Shown: positions 1 to 8,714, counted from the first letter of the stretch. The stretch: 43,241 nucleotides of DNA from Petrotoga sp. 9PWA.NaAc.5.4 (GCF_002895485.1 NZ_AZRK01000045.1:1-43241), one strand, 5' to 3'. Program-made: numbers and translations. Notes: generated by a model from the sequence alone, not told the origin.

Positions 1-7
1 CCATCAT
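1..7 (-). CDS. 5' end of a gene leaving the window (partial)
   Basis: Reading the minus strand, an AAAGGAG ribosome-binding sequence (about positions 11-17) is followed by two adjacent ATG codons at 7-5 and 4-2. The second has the better 6-nt spacing. Only the first one or two codons are inside the window, so nothing can be said about the product. An extended -10 promoter lies just upstream at 49-57, so this gene is probably transcribed separately from the suf operon that ends at 241. Confidence 0.4.
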
Positions 8-48
8 TTTCTCCTTTTGTTGTAGGATTTGAGTTTATATCTAATTAA

Positions 49-57
49 ATTATACCA
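49..57 (-). promoter_or_regulatory. Extended -10 promoter for the gene leaving the window
   Basis: The minus strand reads TGGTATAAT here: a perfect TATAAT preceded by the TGn extension. No good -35 is seen 16-18 nt upstream, which is usual for extended -10 promoters. It lies about 45 nt upstream of the partial gene at the left edge. Confidence 0.4.
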
Positions 58-240
58 TAATAGCGAAAGTTTTGACTGTAAAATAAAAATCCCTCTTGTT
101 TCATCTTCTGGATAAGGAAACAAAAAGGAAATGATAAAAGTAAGATTTCTTTATTTATTCTCCAATAACAGGGAATCAGGCCGGACTTTTACATTTATAA
201 ATTTGAATGAAAATTTTTGCGGGCAAGAATTAATCGAATT

Positions 241-630
241 TTATAATAATTTACTTGTCTCAACCATTATGCACTTTATTAAAGAATAATCGACATCTTT
301 TAAACCTTCAAGATAATTTTCAATTTCTTCTGATTCTGCTCCTGGTTGAAACCAAAATTTTCTGAATCCTACTTCATATGCTTCTTTAAGGATTTTTATT
401 CCAAGTTGGGGTGGAATAACAAAAACCATCAAATCAATTTTTTCTTTAGGAAGATCTTTTATTGATTTGTAAGTTTTTATTCCTTCAATTTCATCATGAT
501 TGGGGTTTACTAAATAGACTGTGTATCCTTTTTTTGTTAGATCTTTAAATATTTTATATCCAAATTTTTCTTTATTTGGCGAGGCACCAATTAATGCGAT
601 GTTTTTTATATTTTTTAAATCTATTATCAT
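241..630 (-). CDS. CoA-binding domain protein (YccU-like)
   Basis: A 129-residue single-domain protein with the Rossmann-type CoA_binding fold seen in YccU-like proteins and in the N-terminus of succinyl-CoA synthetase alpha. The N-terminus has the typical IALIGASPN nucleotide-binding turn (residues about 11-19). The VNPNHDEIEG segment near residue 42 and the WFQPGAESEE segment near residue 93 are also typical of the family. Ligand and function are not established for this family. Its start overlaps the end of sufU by 4 nt, so it is the last gene of the suf operon and is translationally coupled. The link to Fe-S biogenesis is positional only. No clear hairpin terminator follows it. Confidence 0.8.
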   Translation of the reverse strand: MIIDLKNIKNIALIGASPNKEKFGYKIFKDLTKKGYTVYLVNPNHDEIEGIKTYKSIKDLPKEKIDLMVFVIPPQLGIKILKEAYEVGFRKFWFQPGAESEEIENYLEGLKDVDYSLIKCIMVETSKLL

Positions 631-1079
631 AATTTTTCACTCCTGTTATGGTAGCTTTTAAGCGCTTCTTCAAAGGTATGCCATGCTAAAGTAAAACATT
701 TTGTTCTCATTGGAAAGTTTGATATATCAGAAAAAATTCCCACTCCATCGATTAATTCTTTATTAAAATCATTGCCTTGAGACATATTTATAACCTCTTC
801 AAATATTTGCGTTGCCTCTTGCAATGTTTTTCCTTCTAATATTTCACACATCATTGCAGCCGAAGCTTGACTTATGATACAACCATGGCCAAGAAAAGAA
901 ATTTCTTCTATAACATCATCTTTTACTTTTACAAATAAAGTAATTTCATCGCCACAAGACATGTTCTTTCCTTCGGATTTACTCGCAGAAGATATTTCTT
1001 TTTTGTACTTACTATTTTTTGCGTAATCCAAAATTATATCTGAGTATAAATCTTCTAATCCTATTTTAACCACTCCCAA
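627..1079 (-). CDS. sufU: SufU-type Fe-S cluster assembly protein
   Basis: A 150-residue NifU-N/IscU-like protein of the SufU class. The three conserved cysteines are visible: Cys42 in MSCGDE with Asp44, Cys67 in GHGCIIS and Cys128 in RTKCFTL. The long insertion between the second and third cysteines is typical of SufU rather than IscU. In Gram-positive bacteria SufU binds zinc through these residues and accepts persulfide sulfur from SufS, passing it to SufBCD; by homology that is its role here. It overlaps sufS by 19 nt upstream and the CoA-binding gene by 4 nt downstream, which indicates tight translational coupling. Confidence 0.92.
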   Translation of the reverse strand: MGVVKIGLEDLYSDIILDYAKNSKYKKEISSASKSEGKNMSCGDEITLFVKVKDDVIEEISFLGHGCIISQASAAMMCEILEGKTLQEATQIFEEVINMSQGNDFNKELIDGVGIFSDISNFPMRTKCFTLAWHTFEEALKSYHNRSEKL

Positions 1080-2287
1080 ACTTTTTTTAATCCTAATATA
1101 AGTTTGTCAATGTCTTCTTTTTCATTATATATGTAAAAACTTATTCTGCAGGTCGATTTTACTCCCAACTCTTCCATTATCGGCTGAGCACAATGATGCC
1201 CGCTTCTTATGGCTATTCCGTATAAATCATTCAAGAGCTGGGATACATCATGTGGATGAATTCCTTTCACATTGAAAGATACGATGGAACATTGGCTTTC
1301 GTTTTTTGGACCGTAAATTTCCAAAAAATTCAATAACTTTAATTGTTCTATTGCATAATCAGTCAATATTTTATCGTGTTCTTTAATATTCTGCATTCCT
1401 ATATCTTCTAATATTTCTATTGCTTTAGCTAAACCTACCGCACCATCAACGTTAGGTGTTCCAGCTTCAAATTTATAGGGTAAGATATTAAAAGATGTAT
1501 CTTTTGTAGTAACTTTATCTATCATTTCACCGCCAAATAAAAAAGGGTTTATCTTATTTAAATACTCTTTTTTACCAAATAAAACCCCAACTCCTGTGGG
1601 GCCAAGCATTTTATGGCCTGAAAATACCAAAAAATCTGCGTCCATTTTTTTTACGTTTGTTGGAAGATGTGGAACAGATTGAGCTCCATCAACGACAATT
1701 ATTATATCTTTTCTGATTTGTCTAACTTTACTTATTAATTCTTCTATCGGAATTACTTGTCCTGTAACATTTGAAACCGCGGTTATACTTATTACCCTTG
1801 TTTTATGAGAAATATATGTTAAATAATCGTCAAAATTAAAAATCCCATTTTTTGCTTGGTAGTATTTTACTCTTATATTAAAAATTTTGCCTATCTGCTG
1901 CCATGGAACAAAGTTAGCATGATGTTCCAAAGTTGTTATAAGGATTTCTTCTTCAGGTTGAATAATCTTAGATGTAGCCAGTGAATACGCAATTAAGTTT
2001 ATTGATTCGGTCGCACCTTTTGTAAAAATTATTTCTTCATTTTCTGCGTCTATAAAATTTGCAACTCTCTCTCTTGCATCTTCGTACATCTTGGTAGCCT
2101 CAGCAGCTAAAGTATGAGAAGATCTATGAACATTAGCATGATGATTTAAACTATACTCACATACAGCGTCCATAACTTCTTTAGATCTTAAAGTAGTCGC
2201 TGCATTATCAAGGTAAATTAAATCATGTCCATTTATCTTTCTTTTTAAGGCAGGAAATAACTCTTTATATTCTTTGGAAGACAGCAT
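1061..2287 (-). CDS. sufS: Cysteine desulfurase SufS
   Basis: A 408-residue PLP-dependent group II cysteine desulfurase that converts cysteine to alanine and carries the sulfur as an enzyme persulfide. The PLP lysine is Lys226 in the VFSGHKMLGP motif. The catalytic cysteine is Cys366 in RSGHHCAQP, on the short loop typical of SufS as opposed to IscS. Other family blocks include YLDNAATT near residue 25, THE-type EHHANFVPW near 121 and VDGAQSVPH near 199. Length is normal. It overlaps the end of sufD by 23 nt and is followed by its partner sufU, matching the SufS-SufU pairing. Confidence 0.95.
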   Translation of the reverse strand: MLSSKEYKELFPALKRKINGHDLIYLDNAATTLRSKEVMDAVCEYSLNHHANVHRSSHTLAAEATKMYEDARERVANFIDAENEEIIFTKGATESINLIAYSLATSKIIQPEEEILITTLEHHANFVPWQQIGKIFNIRVKYYQAKNGIFNFDDYLTYISHKTRVISITAVSNVTGQVIPIEELISKVRQIRKDIIIVVDGAQSVPHLPTNVKKMDADFLVFSGHKMLGPTGVGVLFGKKEYLNKINPFLFGGEMIDKVTTKDTSFNILPYKFEAGTPNVDGAVGLAKAIEILEDIGMQNIKEHDKILTDYAIEQLKLLNFLEIYGPKNESQCSIVSFNVKGIHPHDVSQLLNDLYGIAIRSGHHCAQPIMEELGVKSTCRISFYIYNEKEDIDKLILGLKKVWEWLK

Positions 2288-3482
2288 CTTTTACCTCCTG
2301 ACTTATGTCTTCCACAAAAGTTTTCACTGTTTCTATAGCCGGCTCGAATATACCGTAAGCTATGAGTCTTTTTGCTTCTTCTAAAGAAAATCCACGTGTC
2401 ATAAGATAATATAATTTTTCTTTTTCTATAGTTCCTACACTTGCAGCATGGGCAGCGTTTACTTCGTTTTCATCTACTATTAGGCTCGGGATGGCCTCCG
2501 CTTTAGCTTTTTCTGAAAGAGTAAGCGTATATTCTGATTCCGACGCACTCGCTTCCTTTGCCCCTCTTTTCAAATCGAGGAATCCTCTAAATATGGCTTT
2601 TGATTCGTCTTTTATAACTCCTTTCCCGTTTATAATACCTACTGTTTCAGGAGCATAGAACCTCAATAAATAAAGCATATCTATTACATTTTTACGGCTT
2701 CCAAGAAAATAAGGGTAAAGTGAAGCATTAGCTCCTTTTTCTGATAATCTAAAAACTATATGAGGTGCTGAAATTTTACCTCCAACCTGTATATCTGTGA
2801 CTTTTACATGAGCATTTTCTTTTACTTCTAACAAAATATTGTCAATATTGATATCGTTATCACCATTTAGATTAATGTTTATCAATTCAAAAGAAGCATT
2901 TTCATGGATAATAATCCTATTAGAGGTAGTCTTAAACCCTTCTTCAAAGTTCTTAGATCTTACAATTCTTATAACAGTTGCTCGAGAGTTCGGCTTTATA
3001 TTGTAAACAGAGGTTTCATATATAGGAAATTTCCAATCATAATTAATTATAACGGGATCTAAACTTTCTCCTTCCTCAGTTTTTAAATAAAATCCTGTAT
3101 TAGAAAAGGCTTCCGCCATTAAAAGAAATTTCCTGTGGGCACCCTCAAAATCATATTTTGCAAGTATTTCTATGCCTTCTTCATCGATTCCGTTTATTCC
3201 TTTTATTTTTCCTTTAACACTCACAGGAACAACAGAAACATATTTTAAAGGCTCATACCCATTTAGATTTGATCTTTTCCATTTAGGAAAGCCCCAATTT
3301 TTATATGCTTCATATCTATAACTCTTATATGTTTTTAATAAATCGCTTGATATATGCTCCAATGAAGATTGAAATTCAAATTCTCCATAATCTCTTTTAG
3401 GTTTTATTTGAGGCACTTGCCATTCAACTGCTTTTAAGTTGTTATGTCTCATATCTATTGCTTTTTCAAATATTGTATCCAA
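2265..3482 (-). CDS. sufD: Fe-S cluster assembly protein SufD
   Basis: A 405-residue SufB/SufD-family protein. The N-terminal half is family-specific and divergent; the C-terminal half is the beta-helix core and ends in the helical SufBD signature (YYLMTRGFSLEEAKRLIAYG). The NAAHAASVG segment near residue 344 contains the histidine used by SufD in cluster building at the SufB-SufD interface. It is shorter than SufB and lies directly downstream of it with a 13-nt gap, as in standard sufCBD operons. It is expected to form the SufBC2D scaffold in the cytoplasm. Confidence 0.92.
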   Translation of the reverse strand: MDTIFEKAIDMRHNNLKAVEWQVPQIKPKRDYGEFEFQSSLEHISSDLLKTYKSYRYEAYKNWGFPKWKRSNLNGYEPLKYVSVVPVSVKGKIKGINGIDEEGIEILAKYDFEGAHRKFLLMAEAFSNTGFYLKTEEGESLDPVIINYDWKFPIYETSVYNIKPNSRATVIRIVRSKNFEEGFKTTSNRIIIHENASFELININLNGDNDINIDNILLEVKENAHVKVTDIQVGGKISAPHIVFRLSEKGANASLYPYFLGSRKNVIDMLYLLRFYAPETVGIINGKGVIKDESKAIFRGFLDLKRGAKEASASESEYTLTLSEKAKAEAIPSLIVDENEVNAAHAASVGTIEKEKLYYLMTRGFSLEEAKRLIAYGIFEPAIETVKTFVEDISQEVKDAVFQRI

Positions 3483-3495
3483 TGATATTCACTCC

Positions 3496-4911
3496 TCACC
3501 CTATTGATGATTCTATTTCCAAATTCAAAAGTCTGTTTAATTCTATAGCGTATTCAAGAGGCAATTCTTTTGCGAATGGTTCCACAAAACCTCTAACAAT
3601 CATAGCCTTGGCTTCTGCTTCACTAAGCCCTCTACTCATTAAGTAATATATTTGTTCTTCTTTTATTCTTCCAATACGTGCTTCGTGCCCAACATCTGCA
3701 TCATCTGTATATACCTCAATGAGAGGAACTGTATCACTTTTTGAAATGTTATCAAGCATAAGAGCTTGACAAGCAACAGAAGCTTTAGCGCCTTTAGCAT
3801 TTTCACCTATTTTCAACCAACCTCTATAAAAAGCCCAACCTCCACCTATGCTTATACTCCTTGCATCAACGTTAGCGCTTGTATAGGGTGCAAACATGAA
3901 TACTTTTGATCCAGAGTCCATATGTTGATTTGGACCAGCATAAGTAATAGCTTTAGTTTCGGTCTTGGCACCTTTTCCTTTAAGTATAGAAGAAGGATAA
4001 ATCATTGTTTTATGACTTCCAAGCGATCCTGAAACCCATTCCATAATTCCATCTTCTTCTACTATAGCTCTTTTTGTATTTAAATTGTATGTATTTTTGC
4101 TCCAATTTTGTATTGTAGCATATTTCACCCTTGCACCTTTTTTAACGTATATTTCAACCATTCCTGCATGCAAGTTAGTTACTTCATAATAAGGAGCCGA
4201 ACATCCCTCAATAAAAACTACCTCGCTACCTTCATCAGCAATGATTATAGTATGTTCCATCTGGCCCATTCCTGCATTGTTCATTCTGAAGTACGCTTGA
4301 AGAGGTAACGGCACTTTAACACCTTTTGGAACATATAAAAAGGTCCCACCGCTCCACACAGCACCATGTAAAGCCGCATATTTATGGTTAGTAGGAGCAA
4401 CTGCTTTCATAAAATATTCTTTTACCAAGTCAGGATACTTTTTTACAGCACTCTCCATATCCAAAAAAATAATGCCCAAATTTTCTAACTCTTTTTTAAT
4501 ATTCTGATAAACGACTTCAGAATCATATTGAGCTCCTACTCCAGCTAAAGCCTTTTTCTCAGCTTCAGGTATTCCAAGTCTATCAAATGTCTCTCTTATT
4601 TCAGAAGGCAACTCTTCCCAATACGAAGACCTTTTTGCATTCGGACGTATATATGCTACTATCTTACTTACATCCAAATCTGTTACATCAACACCAAACC
4701 TTGGATCTCTCCATGTATCAAAGATATGAAGAGAATTCAGCCTAAGATCTCTCATCCATTTTGGCTCTTGCTTTTGTTCCGATATTTCTTGAACAACCTT
4801 TTCGTTTAAACCCGGAATTGTCTTATAAGCATACTTTTCCGGATTTCTGAAATCGAACTTGCTTTGATCTATCAATAAATCTTCCAAATTTATCTCTTTG
4901 TCTTTAGCCAT
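3496..4911 (-). CDS. sufB: Fe-S cluster assembly protein SufB
   Basis: A 471-residue SufB, the main scaffold subunit of SufBC2D. Recognisable blocks are WMRDLRLNSLHIF near residue 52, LHGAVWSGGTFLYVPKGV near 180, NWSKNTYNLNTKRA near 270 and the C-terminal YYLMSRGLSEAEA signature. The start codon lies 4 nt downstream of the sufC stop, so the two genes are coupled. The protein has normal full length with no sign of an intein, which is sometimes inserted in SufB genes. Confidence 0.95.
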   Translation of the reverse strand: MAKDKEINLEDLLIDQSKFDFRNPEKYAYKTIPGLNEKVVQEISEQKQEPKWMRDLRLNSLHIFDTWRDPRFGVDVTDLDVSKIVAYIRPNAKRSSYWEELPSEIRETFDRLGIPEAEKKALAGVGAQYDSEVVYQNIKKELENLGIIFLDMESAVKKYPDLVKEYFMKAVAPTNHKYAALHGAVWSGGTFLYVPKGVKVPLPLQAYFRMNNAGMGQMEHTIIIADEGSEVVFIEGCSAPYYEVTNLHAGMVEIYVKKGARVKYATIQNWSKNTYNLNTKRAIVEEDGIMEWVSGSLGSHKTMIYPSSILKGKGAKTETKAITYAGPNQHMDSGSKVFMFAPYTSANVDARSISIGGGWAFYRGWLKIGENAKGAKASVACQALMLDNISKSDTVPLIEVYTDDADVGHEARIGRIKEEQIYYLMSRGLSEAEAKAMIVRGFVEPFAKELPLEYAIELNRLLNLEIESSIG

Positions 4912-4915
4912 AATT

Positions 4916-5695
4916 TCACTCCTCAGATTCGGAAATTGTTATACCTAATTCTTTTTCCACTATTGAATAACCATTATTCTCAATTTCTTGCGCCAAATCT
5001 TCATTCCCAGTCATTACTATTCTTCCATCAATATAAACATGAACAAAATCTGGAACTATATAATTCAGAATTCTTTGATAATGAGTGATCAACAATATAC
5101 TCATATCATCAGTTTTAAATTTGTTTATATTTTCAGCAACGATTCTCAAAGCATCTATATCTAAGCCCGAATCTATTTCATCTAATATACATAGTTTAGG
5201 ATGTAAAAGTCCCATTTGCAGTATTTCACTTTTTTTCTTTTCACCACCAGAAAATCCTACATTTATATATCTTTCTAAAAAATCAGTGTTAAGATCAAGC
5301 CCTTTGGCAAGTTCTGAAATCTTTTTATTTAAATTCAAAACCGTAACTTTATCATCTGGATTAACATTTCTAAAAGAGCTTATCAAAAACTGCCTCATTT
5401 TAATTCCTTCAACTTCTTCAGGTATTTGAAAAGAAAGAAAAATTCCTAATTTTGCTCTCTCATCAGGTGATAACCCTAAAATAGATTGGCCTTCAAATAA
5501 TATATCTCCAGATGTAACTTTATACCTTGGATTTCCCATAATAACATGAGATAACGTCGATTTACCCGAACCATTTGGCCCCATAATAGCATGAATTTCG
5601 CCTTTATTAATAACTAAGTTTACCCCTTTTAATATATCAATGTCTTCCTCCGCTACTTTCGCTTTTAAATCTCTAATTTCTAACAAAGCTGACAT
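4916..5695 (-). CDS. sufC: Fe-S assembly ATPase SufC
   Basis: A 259-residue ABC-type ATPase that powers the SufBCD scaffold. It has a Walker A motif GPNGSGKST (residues 39-47), an ABC signature FSGGEKKK (148-155) and a Walker B LCILDE (168-173) followed by the D-loop SGLD. The lysine-rich signature is typical of SufC rather than a transporter ATPase, and no permease is nearby. It is the first gene of a six-gene suf operon. A GAGG ribosome-binding site precedes the ATG. A promoter at 5981-6010 and one copy of the 201-bp element (5728-5928) lie in its leader. Confidence 0.95.
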   Translation of the reverse strand: MSALLEIRDLKAKVAEEDIDILKGVNLVINKGEIHAIMGPNGSGKSTLSHVIMGNPRYKVTSGDILFEGQSILGLSPDERAKLGIFLSFQIPEEVEGIKMRQFLISSFRNVNPDDKVTVLNLNKKISELAKGLDLNTDFLERYINVGFSGGEKKKSEILQMGLLHPKLCILDEIDSGLDIDALRIVAENINKFKTDDMSILLITHYQRILNYIVPDFVHVYIDGRIVMTGNEDLAQEIENNGYSIVEKELGITISESEE

Positions 5696-5727
5696 CCCTT
5701 TTCCTCCTCAAAAATTTTATTATATTC

Positions 5728-5928
5728 ACTTTAGAAATTCCAAAATCCTTATTATATGTATATTTTAGCGTTGATTTTTTTACAAAATACCTCCCCGCTT
5801 CTAATCCTTACTAATTCCTAATTTCTTTACCTTTTTCGGTACTTGTAGTCAAGGAAGGGGAGAGGGCTCCGCCCTGGACCCAGTTTAAATTCAAATGCTT
5901 ATTTTCTGAAAATTATCATTTCTAAACT
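5728..5928 (-). repeat. 201-bp inverted-repeat-ended element, copy A (faces sufC)
   Basis: A full-length copy of the family described in the findings. The left end is ACTTTAGAAAT; the right end is a slightly degenerate form of its inverse. The GC-rich core GGGCTCCGCCCTGGACCC starts near 5863, in DNA that is otherwise very AT-rich. It is 201 bp, the same as copy G and one less than copy K. It occupies much of the 417-bp gap between the carbonic-anhydrase-like gene and sufC. Because the best suf promoter lies upstream of it, this copy is probably transcribed as part of the suf leader. Confidence 0.85.
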
Positions 5929-5980
5929 TCTTAAGTTTTATGTTTTTATACAGTTTTTCTTTAATTACTGTTTTGATTAA

Positions 5981-6010
5981 ATTCTACCATATTTGTCAAC
6001 TTTAAGTCAA
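5981..6010 (-). promoter_or_regulatory. Probable sigma-70 promoter of the suf operon
   Basis: The minus strand has TTGACT at 6010-6005 and TAGAAT at 5986-5981 with an 18-nt spacer. It sits about 290 nt upstream of sufC with only repeat copy A between them. It gives a long leader that would contain the element. Prediction by sequence match only. Confidence 0.5.
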
Positions 6011-6112
6011 CAATAAAATCACTTAAAATGTATATCTTAAACGCCACTTAATGTACATAAAATTATTTAAACAGTGATGTAACTTTTATAGAAATAAGAA
6101 TTTTTTAAAGTT

Positions 6113-6619
6113 TTATTTCAAAAGATATTTTTTTGAAAGATTATAATACTCTTTTGCAGAATTTTTAAGTTTTTCTATTTCTTCTTCAGTTAAGTTCCTA
6201 ACTATCCTGCCAGGTACTCCTATAACCAAACTATACGGTGGTATAATTTTATTTTCAGTTATCAAAGTTCCAGCACCTATTAAACAACTTTCACCAATTT
6301 TTGCACCATTAAGAATTATTGCACCCATACCAATAAGACAATTATCAGCAATTTCACATCCATGAATTATGGCGTTGTGCCCTACGGTTACACGATTCCC
6401 GATAATTACAGGAAAATTAGAATCAATATGTACAACACTATTATCTTGAATATTGGTATATTCACCAATATTTATAGGGCCAATATCACCTCTTAAAGTC
6501 GTATTAAACCATATACTTGAGCCTTTCCCTATTTTTACATTTCCTATAATTTGGCAATCAGGAGCCAAGAAAACATCTTCTGAAATTTCAGGGGTTATAT
6601 CATTGAATTTGTGAATCAT
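6113..6619 (-). CDS. Gamma-class carbonic anhydrase-like hexapeptide-repeat protein
   Basis: A 168-residue left-handed beta-helix protein of the gamma-CA/YrdA/PaaY family. Hexapeptide repeats run from about residue 20 to 130 (IGNVKIG, IGNRVTVG, IGMGAII, IGAGTLI). The metal-ligand histidines appear in VVHIDS near residue 65 and GHNAIIHG near 83-90. A short C-terminal helix (EEEIEKLKNSAKEYY) caps the trimer as in the family. Many members lack proven carbonic anhydrase activity, so the reaction is uncertain. It is a single gene between repeat copies A and B, with no partner to suggest a pathway. Confidence 0.85.
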   Translation of the reverse strand: MIHKFNDITPEISEDVFLAPDCQIIGNVKIGKGSSIWFNTTLRGDIGPINIGEYTNIQDNSVVHIDSNFPVIIGNRVTVGHNAIIHGCEIADNCLIGMGAIILNGAKIGESCLIGAGTLITENKIIPPYSLVIGVPGRIVRNLTEEEIEKLKNSAKEYYNLSKKYLLK

Positions 6620-6650
6620 CTATTCGATCTCTCCTCTTTAATTATATATA

Positions 6651-6853
6651 CTCATTAGAAATTCTAAACTTCACATTTTATAAATATTTCAGCGTTTAAC
6701 TTTTTACAAAATACCTCCCCGCTTCTAATCCTTACTAATTCCTAATTTCTTTACCTTTTTCGGTACTTGTAGCCAAGGAAGGGGGAGAGGGCTCCGCCCT
6801 GGACCCATTTTAAATTCAAATGCTTATTTTTAAAAAATTCTCTTTTCTAAAAT
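6651..6853 (-). repeat. Inverted-repeat-ended element, copy B (faces the carbonic anhydrase-like gene)
   Basis: Its end (CTCATTAGAAATTC) lies about 30 nt upstream of the gene start at 6619. The body closely follows copies A and K through the GGTACTTGTAGCC hairpin and the GGGCTCCGCCC core near 6790. The distal end is degenerate (TTTTCTAAAAT). Confidence 0.8.
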
Positions 6854-6869
6854 CTATAAATTATATATA

Positions 6870-7080
6870 CTCATTAGAAATTCTAAAACTCAGATTCTAT
6901 ATTAGAAAATTTACATTTTTAAAGTTCCTAACTAACATTCACTAATTATGCATCTCTTTAACTTCTTTGGTATTTATAGCCAAGAATATGCCACAACTTG
7001 TCAGACTTTCAACCTAACACAACTTTGGCAAGGACAATGGGACTTCGCTCTGGGCTCATTTTAAATTCAAAAACTTATTT
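6870..7080 (-). repeat. Diverged second copy of the element (B')
   Basis: Begins with the same ACTCATTAGAAATTC end as copy B and keeps the TTTTAAATTCAAA segment at its other end. The core has decayed (GGACTTCGCTCTGGGCTC) and carries an insertion-like stretch around 6985-7020. It looks like an old copy next to a younger one, both in the same orientation. Confidence 0.6.
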
Positions 7081-7100
7081 ATGGTATAATATTATAACAT

Positions 7101-7129
7101 AAAAAAAACCGGATCCATTTCGGATCCGG
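7101..7129 (-). terminator. Rho-independent terminator of the candidate sRNA
   Basis: A perfect 8-bp stem, CCGGATCC (7109-7116) with GGATCCGG (7122-7129), a 5-nt loop, and then eight T residues on the minus strand (7108-7101). There is no protein-coding gene ending here on the minus strand, so its presence is what points to a short transcript. Confidence 0.8.
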
Positions 7130-7180
7130 CAAGAAGGTTTGGGTTTATCTCAGGGGGATAGGGGGATCTTTCTCATTTTC
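7101..7180 (-). ncRNA. Candidate small RNA with C-rich segment
   Basis: On the minus strand a near-consensus promoter (7187-7215) is followed by about 80 nt of sequence and a strong Rho-independent terminator (7101-7129) with no meaningful ORF between. The 5' part carries two CCCCC blocks (7161-7165 and 7153-7157) in a pyrimidine-rich context that would be single-stranded and complementary to purine-rich ribosome-binding sites. A 10-codon reading frame (MKMRKIPLSP) starts near the expected 5' end but has no ribosome-binding site. No known RNA family is recognised; this is a prediction from promoter plus terminator. Confidence 0.5.
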
Positions 7181-7186
7181 ATTAAT

Positions 7187-7215
7187 ATTATAAAACAAAA
7201 TATGTTAATCTTCAA
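7187..7215 (-). promoter_or_regulatory. Promoter of the candidate sRNA
   Basis: The minus strand has TTGAAG (7215-7210), a 17-nt spacer and a perfect TATAAT (7192-7187), so the predicted start is near 7180. The stretch from about 7220 to 7470 is very AT-rich and I see no gene in it. Confidence 0.6.
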
Positions 7216-7470
7216 CATGGTTAAGTTACCTTTATATTTAATATAGTTAAAAATATGTATTCCTATGTTAATTTGACAAAATTTATCATTATAAAATTTT
7301 TGGAAATTATGCCTTTTTACAGCTGAAATAAGCTTTTTATTTTGAAATTAAGTGTCAAAAATACAGTATTTTAGTTTTAAAAATTACTTTTATAGTATTT
7401 TCTCTTTCTGTTTTCAAATTTATATATTTGTTATTAAAAATTAATATTGATAAACATAGTATTCACTAAA

Positions 7471-8021
7471 AATAAGCTTTTGAATTTAAAACGGGTCTAG
7501 GGCGGAGCCCTCTCCCCCCTTCCTTGGCTACAAGTACCAAAAAAGTTAAAAAATTCATAGCTTGTAACGATTAGATAGACACTTTAAAAACGGAGATTTT
7601 TCTGAAAATAAGCTTTTGAATTTAAAACAGGTCCAGGGCGAAGCCCTCTCCCCCTTCCTTGGCTACAAGTACCAAAAAAGTTAAAAAATTCATAGCTTGT
7701 GAGGATTAGATAGACACTTTAAAAACGGAGATTTTTCTGAAAATAAGCTTTTGAATTTAAAACGGGTCCAGGGCGGAGCCCTTTCCCCCCTTCCTTGGCT
7801 ACAAGTACCAAAAAAGTTAAAAAATTCATAGCTTGTGAGGATTAGATAGACACTTTAAAAACGGAGATTTTTCTGAAAATAAGCTTTTGAATTTAAAACG
7901 GGTCCAGGGCGGAGCCCCCCTCTACTTCGGTTGAAGCATCAACCAAATTAAAAAAATAAACAGTTACTAATTATTAGAATTATAGCGCTTTATAAAAAAT
8001 TTAAACTTAGAATTTCTAAAA
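7471..8021 (+). repeat. Tandem-expanded element, copy C (faces the PHP gene)
   Basis: Four consecutive units start at 7471, 7607, 7742 and 7878 (AATAAGCTTTTGAATTT), giving periods of 136, 135 and 136 bp. The first three units are nearly identical and each carries the GGTCCAGGGCGGAGCCC core (or a one-to-two base variant) and a GGCTACAAGTACC hairpin. The fourth is cut short after the core and followed by the right terminal end (AGAATTTCTAAAA) at about 8010-8020. The array lies about 30 nt upstream of the PHP start codon. Confidence 0.85.
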
Positions 8022-8051
8022 TAACTAAAAATAATGTAAGGAGGATCAAGA

Positions 8052-8714
8052 ATGCATAAAATATATGATTTTCACACACATACAATTTTAAGTGACGGAG
8101 AACTAATATGCAGCGAGCAAATAAGACATGCACAAATTCATGGATATTCAGCAATTGCTATAACAGATCATGTTGATGAATCAAATATTGATTTTGTTAT
8201 AGATAACTTGAATAAGTTTATAGAAAAAGAAGGTTCTTATTTTACTGATATAAAAATACTCGCTGGTGTTGAAATCACACATGTTCCACCTTCAATAATA
8301 GACAGTTTAGCAAAATATGCTAAAGAAAAAGGGATTCAAATTGTAGTTGTACATGGAGAAACTATTGTAGAACCTGTTATAGAAAAAACAAATTATTATG
8401 CGGTAAGGTCAAAGTATGTGGATATATTGGCTCATCCAGGATTAATTTCTGAAGAAGACGTCCAAGAAGCTGCAAAAAATAGTATTTTTTTAGAGCTCAG
8501 TGCAAGAAGAGGACACAGTTTATCTAATGGACATGTTTGCAAATTAGCCAAAAAATTTGGGGCTAAATTGTTAGTAAACAGCGATGGACATGGACCAAAT
8601 GATTTTTTAGATTATGAGTTTGCCTTTAAAATAGCTGTTTCTGCTGGATTAGATAGTCAAGAAGCGATTAGTGTTTTGAAAGACTATCCTTTAGAAATTA
8701 TTCGGAAATTATAA
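8052..8714 (+). CDS. PHP-domain phosphoesterase (histidinol-phosphatase-like)
   Basis: A 220-residue PHP-domain protein, a metal-dependent phosphoesterase fold. The N-terminal HxH is His8/His10 in DFHTHTILSDGE, followed by ITDHVDE near residue 37, VEITHVP near 73, HGE near 99, a LAHPGLIS block near 130 and NSDGHGP near 175, which together supply the family's metal ligands. This set matches short PHP proteins annotated as histidinol phosphatase or YcdX-like; there are no histidine-biosynthesis genes nearby, so the substrate is unknown. AAGGAGG precedes the ATG. It is monocistronic and its leader contains repeat array C. Confidence 0.85.
   Translation: MHKIYDFHTHTILSDGELICSEQIRHAQIHGYSAIAITDHVDESNIDFVIDNLNKFIEKEGSYFTDIKILAGVEITHVPPSIIDSLAKYAKEKGIQIVVVHGETIVEPVIEKTNYYAVRSKYVDILAHPGLISEEDVQEAAKNSIFLELSARRGHSLSNGHVCKLAKKFGAKLLVNSDGHGPNDFLDYEFAFKIAVSAGLDSQEAISVLKDYPLEIIRKL

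Noticed and set aside
7471-8021. CRISPR array
   Set aside because: The repeats are about 136 bp, contiguous and without unique spacers of constant length. They match the dispersed element elsewhere in the window.
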